A stretch of DNA of 64,000 nt from Spirochaetota bacterium (GCA_029547205.1 JAKPPT010000122.1:124001-188000), one strand, 5' to 3'. Positions 8,747 to 18,479 are shown, counted from the stretch's first letter. A program made the numbers and translations. Notes: a model not told the origin generated them from the letters alone.

Positions 8747-9786
8747 TTTGCCACCTTCGTCTTTCGTGTTAATGCATAAATAATCATACCGTTGGAGACA
8801 ATAATACGGATGACCTCTGACATATCTGTCTGGAGCATAGAGTTAATTACTGATGGAGTCATCGTAAGCATACCCTGAAACAAAAGCGTACCTATAATTA
8901 CATTAACAATACTTGCCTTATTTACCGATGCACCTCCAATGAGCAAAGCAGAAATAGCGGGGAATGCCATAAAGAGTGGAGCATCATATACCTGCACAAA
9001 ACCAAAGCTTTGCTGATATACCAATATGCCTATTCCTCCGAATATTGTTGATATAATAGTTGCAGATGTGCGCATTTTATTGATAGACACACCGCTTGCT
9101 CTGGCATAATCTGGATTTGATCCAACTGCAGTCATAGCGGTGCCTGTTTTTGTTCTCATAAAAATGAACATAAAAAAGGCACAGAGCGCAACAAATAAGA
9201 TAAGACCAGTAGGAAATATAACCGAACCTATTTGTATGGTTAATGCATTGTCATTAAGCACGTGACGCCAATAATTTTCCAGTGAAATAGATCTTCGAAG
9301 TCCTTCACCAGCATAGCCCATAACAAGTGTTGGTTTTGTGAACGGGAGAACGAGCCAGAGAATTGAAAACAACATTACAATTGAAAAGCCAATGTACATT
9401 GAAATTGTCATTTCCTCACCTTTGACTCGATTTAAGAGTGCTGCATAAAACCAACCGAATAAACTACCAAAAAACACCGTAAAAACTATTGAGACGACAA
9501 ACCCAGTGAATCCTGTTAGACCTATCTGCATGGTAATAAGCGCACCAAGAAGCCCGGCAACAATACCGACTGGCAACCCAAAATTAAGTCCACAACCAGC
9601 CTGTACCATCGGCACAAGTGCAAGTACCATAACAGCGTTCTGGCCAAAACGGTTAAACACATCAGTAAATGAGGGACCTAATTTTACTCCTACAAAAGGC
9701 GCTGCTATAAATAACGCCATGAGAAACAGTGCAATAATGATACGCGGCCAGCCAAAATCAGTAATAAAATCTTTAAGCCATTTCAT
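8743..9786 (-). CDS. ABC transporter permease, BMP/ribose-type (first permease)
   Basis: A 347-residue membrane protein with eight to nine hydrophobic segments. The conserved cytoplasmic loop reads GTAMTAVGSNPDYARASGV followed by NKMRTSATIIS, and the late segment FPAISALLIGGASVNKAS matches the partner permease. This makes a heterodimeric membrane domain with the adjacent 375-residue permease. The start overlaps the ATPase stop by four bases (ATGA), which indicates tight co-translation. It is the YufP/YufQ or RfuC/RfuD type of permease pair known for nucleoside or riboflavin uptake in Treponema and Bacillus; which of these applies here is open. Confidence 0.88.
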   Translation of the reverse strand: MKWLKDFITDFGWPRIIIALFLMALFIAAPFVGVKLGPSFTDVFNRFGQNAVMVLALVPMVQAGCGLNFGLPVGIVAGLLGALITMQIGLTGFTGFVVSIVFTVFFGSLFGWFYAALLNRVKGEEMTISMYIGFSIVMLFSILWLVLPFTKPTLVMGYAGEGLRRSISLENYWRHVLNDNALTIQIGSVIFPTGLILFVALCAFFMFIFMRTKTGTAMTAVGSNPDYARASGVSINKMRTSATIISTIFGGIGILVYQQSFGFVQVYDAPLFMAFPAISALLIGGASVNKASIVNVIIGTLLFQGMLTMTPSVINSMLQTDMSEVIRIIVSNGMIIYALTRKTKVAK

Positions 9787-11369
9787 GCTGCACCTCCTTC
9801 TTTAGCTGATCCTGACATGAGATATCCAAATTCTTCGATTGCGGCAGAATACGGAAGAATACCAGCTATTCTGCCTTCATCTACTATTGCAATACGGTGA
9901 CATATTGCTCTGAGTTCCTCAAGCTCACTGGAAACCATCACAATAGTCATGCCATATTCTTTGTTATATCTTCGTAACGTATCGAGCACAATCGTTTTTG
10001 CTCCTACATCAATACCTCGTGTAGGTTCTGAGACAAAGAGTAGTTTAGGTTCGAGAGCAAATGCTTTTGCAAGACATACTTTTTGCTGGTTACCTCCAGA
10101 AAGTTCCTTAGCCTTCTGTTTAACACCTGTACACCTTATTTCCAAAGCCTGAATATATTCCTGAGCAAGTTTTGTCATGCCCTTGGCATCGCGTAAAGAA
10201 AAAAGATTAAGAATTGATGTTAAAAACTGATTTTTTATCTGCATTGCAGTAAATGCAATATTCCAATCAAGACTTTCATCGAGCAAAAGACCTACACCGC
10301 GTCTATCTTCACTTACAAAAGCCAAACCAGCTTCAAGCACAGCTCGTGCATTATTAAGAGGAAGCTCTTTGTCATCGAGTAAAACTTTTCCTCCTGCGGG
10401 AAACAATCCCATAATTCCATTTGGAATACCAAGCTTTCCCTGACCAGTTAGACCGCCTATTCCAAATATTTCCCCTTTGTTAACATCAAAGCTAACACTG
10501 CGTACAGTTTCGCCAGGCATATCAACCCAGAGGTTCTGGACTGAAAGATACACTCTATTCTCAACAGGAGTTCTCTCATGTGATTCAATTTTTACATCAC
10601 GGCCAACCATCCATCCAGCTACATCACGGATGGTTACATTTTTCGCAGGAGTTTCTTTTACTACCTTACCATCACGCAATACAACAATTTTATCTGCAAC
10701 ACTCGTTACCTCAGCTAATCGATGTGAAATAAAAATAACAGAAATACCCTGTGCTGCAAGATTTCTGATAGACGCAAGGAGAATCTCAGCTTCCGATTCT
10801 GTTAATACAGCTGTTGGTTCATCGAGAACCAGCAATTTAACCTGTTTTCTGTCAATCTCTCGTGCAATCTCTGTAAATTGTTTATGTCCCACAGGCATTT
10901 CACTCACGAGTGTTTCAGGATCAATCTTAACGCCTAAACGCTCAATAGCAGCCTGTGCTCGATTATGCATTGCAGCGCGATCAAGAATACTCATACGTTC
11001 GCCAAAAATATCACACATAAAATTTCGTTTGAGAGATTCACGATTAAGTGTGATATTCTCAGTTGCGGTAAAACCAGGTATCAAGCTAAATTCTTGATGC
11101 ACCATCCCGATTCCAGCATCGAGTGCATCAAATGGGCTTGTAAAAACAACAGGTGTACCCTCAAGCTCAATTGTACCACCAAATCCGCCTGTTTCTGCAA
11201 TAACTGGCATACCAAAGAGGATACGCATAAGAGTGGTTTTGCCTGCACCGTTTTCACCGACTAAACCAATGATTTCTCCTTTGTTTATGGTAAAGGAAAC
11301 ATCTTCAAGAACTCTGTTGCCATAAAATTCTTTAGAAATGTTTTTTAGAGAAAGTAAAGGTTCTGACAT
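9783..11369 (-). CDS. ABC transporter ATP-binding protein with two nucleotide-binding domains
   Basis: A 528-residue tandem ATPase. The first domain has Walker A GENGAGKTT (about residue 37), a Q-loop MVHQEFSLIPG and Walker B LLVLDEPTAVL. The second domain has a degenerate Walker A (GLTGQGKLGI, lacking the serine/threonine after lysine) but a full signature LSGGNQQKVCLAKA and a Walker B variant LLFVSEPTRGIDVG. The asymmetry is normal for RbsA/YufO-type importers. It is the first gene of the four-gene operon and has a strong promoter upstream with an embedded palindrome. It should power the two permeases encoded next, with the DUF3798 lipoprotein as the likely binding protein. Confidence 0.92.
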   Translation of the reverse strand: MSEPLLSLKNISKEFYGNRVLEDVSFTINKGEIIGLVGENGAGKTTLMRILFGMPVIAETGGFGGTIELEGTPVVFTSPFDALDAGIGMVHQEFSLIPGFTATENITLNRESLKRNFMCDIFGERMSILDRAAMHNRAQAAIERLGVKIDPETLVSEMPVGHKQFTEIAREIDRKQVKLLVLDEPTAVLTESEAEILLASIRNLAAQGISVIFISHRLAEVTSVADKIVVLRDGKVVKETPAKNVTIRDVAGWMVGRDVKIESHERTPVENRVYLSVQNLWVDMPGETVRSVSFDVNKGEIFGIGGLTGQGKLGIPNGIMGLFPAGGKVLLDDKELPLNNARAVLEAGLAFVSEDRRGVGLLLDESLDWNIAFTAMQIKNQFLTSILNLFSLRDAKGMTKLAQEYIQALEIRCTGVKQKAKELSGGNQQKVCLAKAFALEPKLLFVSEPTRGIDVGAKTIVLDTLRRYNKEYGMTIVMVSSELEELRAICHRIAIVDEGRIAGILPYSAAIEEFGYLMSGSAKEGGAA

Positions 11370-11394
11370 AGCACCTTCCTTGATGAATAGATTA

Positions 11395-11434
11395 AAAGCG
11401 CTTTCATTGTACTATAGAAAAAAAATGCGGTCAA
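11395..11434 (-). promoter_or_regulatory. Sigma-70 promoter with palindromic operator for the ABC operon
   Basis: On the minus strand TTGACC (11434-11429) and TACAAT (11411-11406) are separated by 17 bases. Immediately downstream, over the expected start site, is the perfect palindrome AAAGCGCTTT (11404-11395). The extended TGAAAGCGCTTTTA resembles a LacI/CcpA-type operator. Repression by such a regulator is inference. Confidence 0.65.
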
Positions 11435-11542
11435 ACAAAAAGATTCAATTAAAAAAAGATTGAAAAAATTAAACTAATGCACTATATTATATCAATTAAT
11501 ATATGTTCTGACTTCATACATATTGAGTCAACATATTTTAAT

Positions 11543-11559
11543 ACTGTCTGTACGACAGT
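11543..11559. promoter_or_regulatory. Short inverted repeat upstream of the beta-barrel gene
   Basis: ACTGTC and GACAGT flank a five-base spacer, 36 bases before the start codon. It could be an operator or an mRNA leader hairpin; no promoter boxes are clearly placed around it. Confidence 0.3.
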
Positions 11560-11594
11560 AAATCTTAAACTCATAAGTATAAAAAGGTGGTGCT

Positions 11595-13519
11595 ATGAAA
11601 CGAATCATTGTTTCTATTATGGTTTCACTTGCAGCTGTAGTCATTTTTGCGCAAAATCAGCCATTAAACCCAGTTGCAATCGCCAGCATGAATGATTTAT
11701 TTATCCAGAAACCTTTTTGGGCAATTGAGCTTTCCGGTGGGTTTGGTTACAGAATTGAAACCTATTGGGTTCCAATAGTACAAAATGGCAGCTTGACTGA
11801 TGCTACGCCTTTGATTGGTGTAGATGTTACTGCCAAACCCTATTTTTACAGTATTCCCCGTATAAAAACTGGATTTTCGAATTTATATCTTTCAGCAGCG
11901 TTTTATCTCGATGTAAACAATAATAGTGCAATAATGCCTACTCTTGGAACAACTGAGCCTGGTTTTTTTAACCAAACCCCGCATGAAGCAGGAAAATTTG
12001 CAGAAATTGGCATGACATTTGTGTGTCAGAAGCCTTTACCTATAATAACAAATTCTATATAGATTTTGAGAATATTCATCATGGTGCGAATCTGTTTTTC
12101 ATAGAAAACAATCTCAAACTTACCATGAACAACGTATCTGCCTATGTTGCAACACTCTCCAGCTGGGATGGCACACTAACCAATATTGCTGTTAACGATC
12201 TTATAGTTACTAATGCATGGCTTTCTCTTAAAGATATTTTTTCTTGCATAAGCATACTTGCAGGTAGTACGGATTTCTCATATCTCCGCATTAATTCACT
12301 GTTTGCGCCTTCCACATATAGAGAACGCATCCTCGAATATAACAGAAGCGCATTTTTTATCACGCCTTTTGTTACCCAGCAACCCCGTTTGGGAATGGAT
12401 TTCTATTATGGAATAACAGGCTATTTTGGGTTTACCGTGATTGACGGTATGACTGATATTGTTACGCTTTCACCTACTATTCCAGTGCTTTCTACTATCG
12501 CACTCCAAAAACCATTTAAAATCCCGCTCACTATATATCTGTTTACACCACTTCCAGGAAATCCTATTACAGTAGCTGATTACTTCAATAAAAACTATGT
12601 TACAGTTGCACTTTCTTATGAGATAACTGGAGTTGGGTCAGTTGACGCAGGATGGATACCTGGAATCGGTTATACTACCCCTGGTATACAACCAATTTTT
12701 ATGACATGGTATAGTCCAGTACAGTACCATGATAACAATGTTTTCTTTATCGATGCAAAACTCAATTTTGCTTCTTTCAAAGAACTCATTATTGTAACCG
12801 GTGCAGAATTTATCGAAAGTACTTTTTACAATAAGGATATTATAGGTGGTACAGGCACAGCAAATGATCCATTCGTTCGCGAAGTCTTAAATAGTTTTGA
12901 AATCAACTACGGTCTGGAAGTTTCATACAAAGCAGACGTACTTGTAAAAAATCTTACCATAGGATTAGGTTTTTATATTAACTATGGTACTGGTAAAAAT
13001 TTCCAGAATATGGAAACCGGAACTGAAACATTTGACCAATATAATAGCACAAACTTTCCTGCTGCATCATGGATACTACTAAGTTCATTCACTGAAGAAA
13101 ATTACATACAAAAAAACTATTACGGTAATTATCCATTATCAATCTTTTTTAAAACAGATTATAGTTTTTCAAATGTTTCTCTTTCATTGCAAAATCTCTT
13201 TATAAAACTACGAGGTTCAATTGACGGAAGCAGCATATGGTGGAATGTAGTCGCTCCCGGTGTTAAGCGCCCGCTCGGTTATTATGATTCCGATACCCTT
13301 TTAGTATCGGGCACTTACACAGAAGGTATTTTGAGTGTAACTGCTTCTGTCAGTTATACCTTTTATTTTGGACTTCCCAGCATCACTGATCTCGGCTACA
13401 CTGATACAATTGCACAAAGTATCGGATATTACAATGCAGAAGCATTGTATTGGGATAAAACCCCTGATATTGTAAAATATCCCTGGAACATTACCGTAAC
13501 GTATACAGTGAAATATTAA
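11595..13519 (+). pseudogene. Outer-membrane beta-barrel protein gene with a frameshift
   Basis: Two overlapping frames together make one protein of about 640 residues. The first (11595-12062) has a ribosome site AAGGTGG, a signal peptide (residues 1-20, cut after VVIFAQ) and alternating-strand sequence. The second (12023-13519) continues the same composition to an aromatic C-terminus (VTYTVKY), as expected of a beta-barrel inserted by the Bam machinery. The switch lies at GTGTGT (12021-12026): removing one GT restores a smooth reading, GMTFV then SEAFTYNNKFYIDFE. It may be a real inactivating indel or a sequencing or assembly error. Its position between the DUF3798 lipoprotein and the ABC operon suggests an outer-membrane channel for the same solute, which is inference. 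Confidence 0.75.
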
Positions 13520-13520
13520 T

Positions 13521-13552
13521 AAAACAGGCTGCCGTAAGAGGCAGCCTGTTTT
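13521..13552. terminator. Bidirectional rho-independent terminator
   Basis: AAAACAGGCTGCC pairs perfectly with GGCAGCCTGTTTT around a six-base loop, with A and T runs on the two flanks. It serves both the beta-barrel gene (plus) and the DUF3798 gene (minus). Confidence 0.88.
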
Positions 13553-13574
13553 ATTGTGTTAGACAAGAATCAAA

Positions 13575-14792
13575 CTATTTCTTGAATTTAATCTCGAAAT
13601 ATTTCGGATCGATTGTCTGCTTGGTGGTGGGGAGATAACCCTTACCGAATACATAGGTATCCATGTATACGAGCATATGGTTAGCAGCTTTTTCACCGGT
13701 TACTGGATTGATATAATTGGTTGAGTTCCAGTTTGCACCAGGGGTGAATTTTGCAAATGCAGTATTGAGTGCTGAAAGGTCACCCTTCTGAGCAGTGCCT
13801 TCAATAATCATTTTTGCATATTCGCCAAGACCTGCGGTTACGGTAAATCCATAGCTGTATGCCCAGGTACCAAAACGGCCAGCTCCGCCTTTATCAACAA
13901 CTGCTTGCTCAACTTTTGCGAGAATCTTCTGGAAATCTCCAGCTTCTGCTTTAAGATCAAGATCAAGTGCTCCGGGGTATCCCATGAGCGGTGATGGAAG
14001 GTCAGCTTCTACAAAATATCCACCATATGTAAGAAGTTGCTTAAGGAGCGGCTCAGTATGAGCATCATTGGTGCAGAAGAAAGCTGTATCGGTGCCGTAT
14101 TTCTTAATCCACTGGGGAACTTTTTCAAGGATATACTGTTGAGCACCTGCTACACCAACTTCGGTCGTAGGATCTGGTGCAGTTTCAAATATGAATTCAA
14201 GACCAAGATCCTTACAAGCTTGTTCCATAATGAGGCGGCGAAGACCAAGTGTTTCATAGGACATGTGGCGTGGGAATGAAATATGAACAAATTTTTTTGC
14301 TCCCATTTCTCGTGCTGCCCAGATGATGGTATAGCCACGAGCAATAAAATCTGAATTGATAGCAACATCAGCTGCTTCCTGAATTACAGGAGGATCTTCA
14401 TGAGGTTCTCCAGCAAAAAGCAGAATGTCTGGGCGTTTTTCACGGACACGCTTGAAAGCCTCAGCAGTACCAGGAACTGCCTGGTTAACAACAATTGCCT
14501 TCATGAGCGGATCATCTGCAAGAGAGACAATCTGGGAAATGGTAACATCCATCTGATCCATAAAGTTGTCTGGATAGGTAAGATGTTTAATCATTCCACC
14601 ATTCTTTACATCACCATAAAGCTCAATGAGCTTTTCAGCACCACGGAGATCGTCTTCGGACTGTGAAACAGAACCGGTAACGACACCAATGTGGAAAGCT
14701 GCACCTTTAGCAGCTTCTTTTTTGGGACAGCCCATGACTACTACTGCAAACGCAGCGAGTAAAACGAGGGCAAGCACAAGGCTTTTTTTCAT
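13575..14792 (-). CDS. DUF3798 substrate-binding lipoprotein
   Basis: A 405-residue exported lipoprotein. The signal peptide ends in a lipobox (VVVMG then Cys22). The mature part looks like a two-lobed periplasmic binding protein: FHIGVVTGSVSQSEDD opens the first lobe, and TAFFCTNDAHTEPLLKQLL is a hinge-like segment. The match to DUF3798 (spirochaete, fusobacterial and clostridial proteins) is by recall. It lies near the BMP/ribose-type ATPase-permease operon and is the best candidate for its solute receptor, although it is transcribed from its own promoter and separated by the beta-barrel gene. AGGAGG precedes the start. The ligand is unknown. Confidence 0.85.
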   Translation of the reverse strand: MKKSLVLALVLLAAFAVVVMGCPKKEAAKGAAFHIGVVTGSVSQSEDDLRGAEKLIELYGDVKNGGMIKHLTYPDNFMDQMDVTISQIVSLADDPLMKAIVVNQAVPGTAEAFKRVREKRPDILLFAGEPHEDPPVIQEAADVAINSDFIARGYTIIWAAREMGAKKFVHISFPRHMSYETLGLRRLIMEQACKDLGLEFIFETAPDPTTEVGVAGAQQYILEKVPQWIKKYGTDTAFFCTNDAHTEPLLKQLLTYGGYFVEADLPSPLMGYPGALDLDLKAEAGDFQKILAKVEQAVVDKGGAGRFGTWAYSYGFTVTAGLGEYAKMIIEGTAQKGDLSALNTAFAKFTPGANWNSTNYINPVTGEKAANHMLVYMDTYVFGKGYLPTTKQTIDPKYFEIKFKK

Positions 14793-14837
14793 TACTTTCC
14801 TCCTAATTTAGAAGTATGAGAAAGTTCTCTTGTAGCA

Positions 14838-14866
14838 ATGATAAACCAGAGATATTTTAAAGTCAA
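14838..14866 (-). promoter_or_regulatory. Sigma-70 promoter of the DUF3798 gene
   Basis: On the minus strand TTGACT (14866-14861) and TATCAT (14843-14838) are spaced by 17 bases, about 45 bases before the start codon. It matches the consensus at five of six positions in both boxes. Confidence 0.7.
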
Positions 14867-14926
14867 GGAAATAATAGCAACCATTTTAACTTGTAAAATA
14901 CTTTGCTGTAAAAAAAATTATAAAAT

Positions 14927-15715
14927 TTAAACTTTTGGTAGATACTCACCATTAATATTCATAAGCGAATTAAGCAGTAAATGCTTTTTTTTACTTGAAC
15001 CTCCAGTAAGCTGCTCAAGCAGTTTCCCGGTTTTGTCTCGTTTGCCGCCAATGTTAAAAGAACAGGTGCAAACGGTTATGCCATTATCATTGTATAAACC
15101 CAACTCTTTTGCAAAAAGCTTAATCTGATGTTCTTCAACAAGATAGAGCGGACGCACTAGTTTGATTGGATATTTTTTGTAGAGCATACGGGGAATCATT
15201 GTTGAAAGTTCACCCTTTTCCAGCATGTTCATGAGAACTGTTTCTAGCACATCATCAAGATGGTGTCCGAGTGCAATGGTATTGTAACCATGCGTTTCGG
15301 CAAATTTGATGAGTTCCGTTCTTCGTTGCATAGAACACCAATAGCAGTTAAGTGTACGATCTGCTTTTAATCGTCCCACTATTGGAACATACAATTCCGT
15401 TACTGTAATACCCCAGCTCTGAACAAGTTCTTTGAGAACAGGTGAAAGACCTCCTGTTGTTGTTTGTGAGTTTGTTTGTGACGAATTTGTTTGTTTATTA
15501 CTCATTACTGATGAAAAATCATTCACAATGTGGAGCGCGTGGAGCGTTATTGGCAATCGTCCATGTTTTACCATTGCAGCGAGGAAATATGCTAACACCG
15601 TGGAATCTTTTCCGCCAGATAAGCCAATAAGCGCTCTGTCATGAGGTTCAAAAATATTCCAGGTTTTAATAGCTTTTGTTATAAGCCCATCGATTATATG
15701 TTCATGTGTATACAT
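14927..15715 (-). CDS. TtcA-family tRNA thiolation ATPase (PP-loop)
   Basis: A 262-residue PP-loop ATPase with the signature GLSGGKDSTVL near residue 33. Cysteine pairs at NCYWCSMQRR and TVCTCSFN are placed as in TtcA, where they hold a 4Fe-4S cluster. The segment ALGHHLDDVLETVLMNMLEKGEL is also typical. TtcA makes 2-thiocytidine at tRNA position 32; related proteins act at other positions, so the exact target is uncertain. Residues 72-90 (around SNKQTNSSQTNSQTTTGG) are an unusual polar low-complexity insert. The start lies 19 bases after the cyclase gene stop, so the two may be co-transcribed. Confidence 0.85.
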   Translation of the reverse strand: MYTHEHIIDGLITKAIKTWNIFEPHDRALIGLSGGKDSTVLAYFLAAMVKHGRLPITLHALHIVNDFSSVMSNKQTNSSQTNSQTTTGGLSPVLKELVQSWGITVTELYVPIVGRLKADRTLNCYWCSMQRRTELIKFAETHGYNTIALGHHLDDVLETVLMNMLEKGELSTMIPRMLYKKYPIKLVRPLYLVEEHQIKLFAKELGLYNDNGITVCTCSFNIGGKRDKTGKLLEQLTGGSSKKKHLLLNSLMNINGEYLPKV

Positions 15716-15734
15716 GATACCCTAAAGTATTTAC

Positions 15735-17003
15735 TTATTTACGTCCCCACACCAGTTGTGGCTGAGTCTTATTTCTGAAGAGCACTTCACCAAGTTTCTC
15801 AAACTCTGCCTGATGCTCAAGCGAAAGATTCTTATAGACGTCGTTACTAATTATCAGATTCTGTTTGAATTCTCTACATAAAGAGTCCAGTCTAGCAGCT
15901 ACATTTACTGCATCACCAACAACGCTGAGACGCTTTTCGCCTGAAGGATTAATTAAGTCTCCAACCGCGACAATTCCCGCATGAATACCAATGCCGATAT
16001 TTTTGATTATGGGAAGTTTATTTTCAGCTAACTCATCCTGAAGATATATAAACTGGTGCAAGAAATCAAAAGCACAATCGACTGCATAATTTGCACCTTT
16101 TTCGTTCTCAAGCAGACCGAAAACAGCAATAACGGTATCACCAACAAATTGTTCAATAATGCCATGGTTTCTGCGTACCACAATATCCCACAGAGCATAG
16201 TATCGATTGAGCATTTCAAAAGCATTCTGCGGATTTTCTTTTTCAGCTATTGGAGTGAAATTCCATATATCGGCATACAGTATTACTACAGGACGTTGCT
16301 CTCCACGTATCTGTGAGCCAATTGGCATAGCATCTTGTGTTGGTGGAGTAACAGCTGCATAAATAGAATCAATCCGATATTTGAGCGATATCTGCTTAAC
16401 CTTATCAGAAAGCTGAAACAAACCAAACATAAAAACGCCAAAAATAAAAAATATATGTTGGACAGGTTTTAAAAAATTTATAAAAGATGGAATAAACATT
16501 TTAATAGTAAGTGCTTGACTCAATGCAGAATAATCAAGCTCACCACTGAGATAGCTGTTAAAGAGCCGTATTCTCAGATCCATATAAAAATAAAAGAACA
16601 CGAAAGAGAGAATTGTTCCAGCGGTCATAAAAATTTCTGCAATTCGTTTTGGCCACTTGCGCCGAAATACCAGTTCCAGCGCCTGAATGCTTCCCTGATA
16701 GAGCGAAATGCCCCATAAAAAATAACTCGCCATATCTGCTAACGTTCCAGGACTTACGAGTGCCTTACTTAACGTATATACAATAGGAGTAATACAGGAA
16801 AAAACGAGCCTGGCTAGTGGTCTGTGTCCAAATCGTGCCAGGAGGGCAATCTGTATAAATAGTGAAATGATAAGTACAATAACTGGTAATAGTTCTGGCC
16901 TGAGTACCGGAGGTGCTGCAAGCAATGCTATAGTATAAAACAAGACGAACTGACTGGAATATAAAAAAAACTCTTCCAGATACCGCCTGGTAAAAAATGT
17001 CAT
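15735..17003 (-). CDS. Membrane-anchored class III nucleotidyl cyclase
   Basis: A 422-residue protein. The first 210 residues hold about six hydrophobic segments. The catalytic domain (about 235-420) has both metal-binding aspartates in VVILYADIWNFTPIA and GDTVIAVFGL, plus the SVVGDAVNVAARLDSL helix with transition-state Asn/Arg. This makes cAMP or cGMP. A methionine/glutamate-type specificity pair cannot be assigned with confidence. There is no HAMP domain, so the membrane region probably senses and signals directly. It lies between ffh and the TtcA-like gene on the same strand, with a dispersed AAGCTT repeat upstream. Confidence 0.88.
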   Translation of the reverse strand: MTFFTRRYLEEFFLYSSQFVLFYTIALLAAPPVLRPELLPVIVLIISLFIQIALLARFGHRPLARLVFSCITPIVYTLSKALVSPGTLADMASYFLWGISLYQGSIQALELVFRRKWPKRIAEIFMTAGTILSFVFFYFYMDLRIRLFNSYLSGELDYSALSQALTIKMFIPSFINFLKPVQHIFFIFGVFMFGLFQLSDKVKQISLKYRIDSIYAAVTPPTQDAMPIGSQIRGEQRPVVILYADIWNFTPIAEKENPQNAFEMLNRYYALWDIVVRRNHGIIEQFVGDTVIAVFGLLENEKGANYAVDCAFDFLHQFIYLQDELAENKLPIIKNIGIGIHAGIVAVGDLINPSGEKRLSVVGDAVNVAARLDSLCREFKQNLIISNDVYKNLSLEHQAEFEKLGEVLFRNKTQPQLVWGRK

Positions 17004-17068
17004 GATTCAAACTCCAGGAATCGGGATTGCAGTATCATAGCGCTGTTTGTTAGAGTTGTAAAGACTTT

Positions 17069-17087
17069 CACAAGCTTTGTGACACTG
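17069..17087 (+). repeat. Dispersed AAGCTT palindromic repeat, copy 1
   Basis: CACAAGCTTTGTGACACTG, an imperfect palindrome between the ffh stop and the cyclase start. It shares the core ACAAGCTT..TGACACT with copies near 24951, 34234, 43114 and 51595. Confidence 0.6.
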
Positions 17088-17133
17088 TTCATAAAAAACT
17101 TTTAAGCTTAGAACATAATCCAAACTAGGGCAT

Positions 17134-18459
17134 TTACTGAAATCCGCCCAGCATTTTTTTGTTTTTTACCATTTTTTTCATCATCGAACGAGTCTTTTCA
17201 AAATCCTTAAGCAGTTTTGCAACCTCTGCAACAGAAGTGCCAGACCCGCGTGCTATTCTTGACCGACGAGTAGGTCCAATAATGAGATGATTGAGCCGCT
17301 CTTTTTTAGTCATCGATAATATGATAGCTTCATTTCGTTTGAGCTGATTCTCATCAATCTGATCTTCTGAAATCTGCCCTGCAAGACCTGGCATCATATC
17401 AAGTACCTGTTTCATGGATCCCATTTTTTTAAAGCGGCGCAATTCCTGTAAATAATCCTCCAGCGTGAACGTTTCTTTTCGAAGTTTTTGTTCCAGCTCG
17501 AGTGCTTCCTGTTCTTCAATCACAGATTGAGCTTTTTCTACCAGCGATACGATATCGCCCATACCTAAAATACGGTTTGCCATTCTATCAGGATAGAAGG
17601 GCTCAAGACCATCAGGTTTTTCCGAAATACCAACAAATTTGATTGGCTTACCGGTAATCGATTTAATTGAGAGCGCTGCACCGCCCCGAGTATCTGAATC
17701 GAATTTGGAGAGAATTACCCCAGTTAAACCAACTTTTTCATCGAACGTTGTAGCAATATCGACTGCAGTCTGCCCAGTCATGGCATCTGCAACCAGTAAA
17801 ACTTCATCGGGTTTGATGGCTGTCTTCATTGCCACCAGTTCCTGCATCATCGCATCATCAATCTGAAGACGGCCTGTTGTATCGATGATTACAACATCAA
17901 AAAGTTCTTTTCGTGCTCGTTCAAGAGCTGCTTTAGCAATAGGTAATGGATTCTTTTGAGCACTGTCTGCTGGCATTGGATTGGTGTGCACAGCAATTCC
18001 AAGCCCGGTGCCAAGTGTGACAAGCTGATCAACAGCAGCCGGTCGAACGAGGTCACAGGCGGCTAAGAGTACACGCTTATTTTTGTTTTTAAAATAATTG
18101 CCTAATTTTGCTGCCGTTGTAGTTTTACCGGATCCCTGAAGACCGACAAGCATGATTACAGTAATACCGTCCTTGAGCACAATATCTTGCCTGCTGTCTC
18201 CGAGGAGCGCAGTAAGGCGGTCATGCACAATTTTAACAAACTGCTGACCAGGAGTAACAGACCGCAGAACTTTCTCACCCTTTGCTTCTTCAATGGTACC
18301 ATTAACAAAACGGCGTACAACACGTACATTGACATCAGCTTCCAGCAAAGCAATTTTTATAGCTTCAACTGCGTCTTCGATGTTTTTTTCAGTAATGGAA
18401 GCTTTTCCGCTAATTTGGCGGACGATATCGCCCATTTTTTGTGTCAATCGTTCTAACAT
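17134..18459 (-). CDS. ffh: Signal recognition particle protein Ffh
   Basis: A 441-residue SRP54 GTPase, the usual length. The N domain opens with MLERLTQKMGDIVRQISGK. The G domain has GLQGSGKTTTAAKLG, DLVRPAAVDQL, DTTGRL and LSKFDSDTRGGAAL. The M domain is methionine-rich and has the RNA-binding segment RIARGSGTSVAEVAKLL. Ffh with 4.5S RNA delivers nascent membrane proteins to FtsY. The ribosome site AAGGA precedes the start. No ffs, rpsP or rimM lies in the window. One copy of the GGGTCTGACCC palindrome lies only 21 bases before the start codon, so it is probably in the 5' untranslated region. Confidence 0.97.
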   Translation of the reverse strand: MLERLTQKMGDIVRQISGKASITEKNIEDAVEAIKIALLEADVNVRVVRRFVNGTIEEAKGEKVLRSVTPGQQFVKIVHDRLTALLGDSRQDIVLKDGITVIMLVGLQGSGKTTTAAKLGNYFKNKNKRVLLAACDLVRPAAVDQLVTLGTGLGIAVHTNPMPADSAQKNPLPIAKAALERARKELFDVVIIDTTGRLQIDDAMMQELVAMKTAIKPDEVLLVADAMTGQTAVDIATTFDEKVGLTGVILSKFDSDTRGGAALSIKSITGKPIKFVGISEKPDGLEPFYPDRMANRILGMGDIVSLVEKAQSVIEEQEALELEQKLRKETFTLEDYLQELRRFKKMGSMKQVLDMMPGLAGQISEDQIDENQLKRNEAIILSMTKKERLNHLIIGPTRRSRIARGSGTSVAEVAKLLKDFEKTRSMMKKMVKNKKMLGGFQ

Positions 18460-18479
18460 ACTTGTTTCCTTGTATTTAT

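Noticed and set aside
7041-14926. Integrated prophage or genomic island
   Set aside because: No integrase, no att-like duplication and no phage genes. The genes match the spirochaetal style of the rest.
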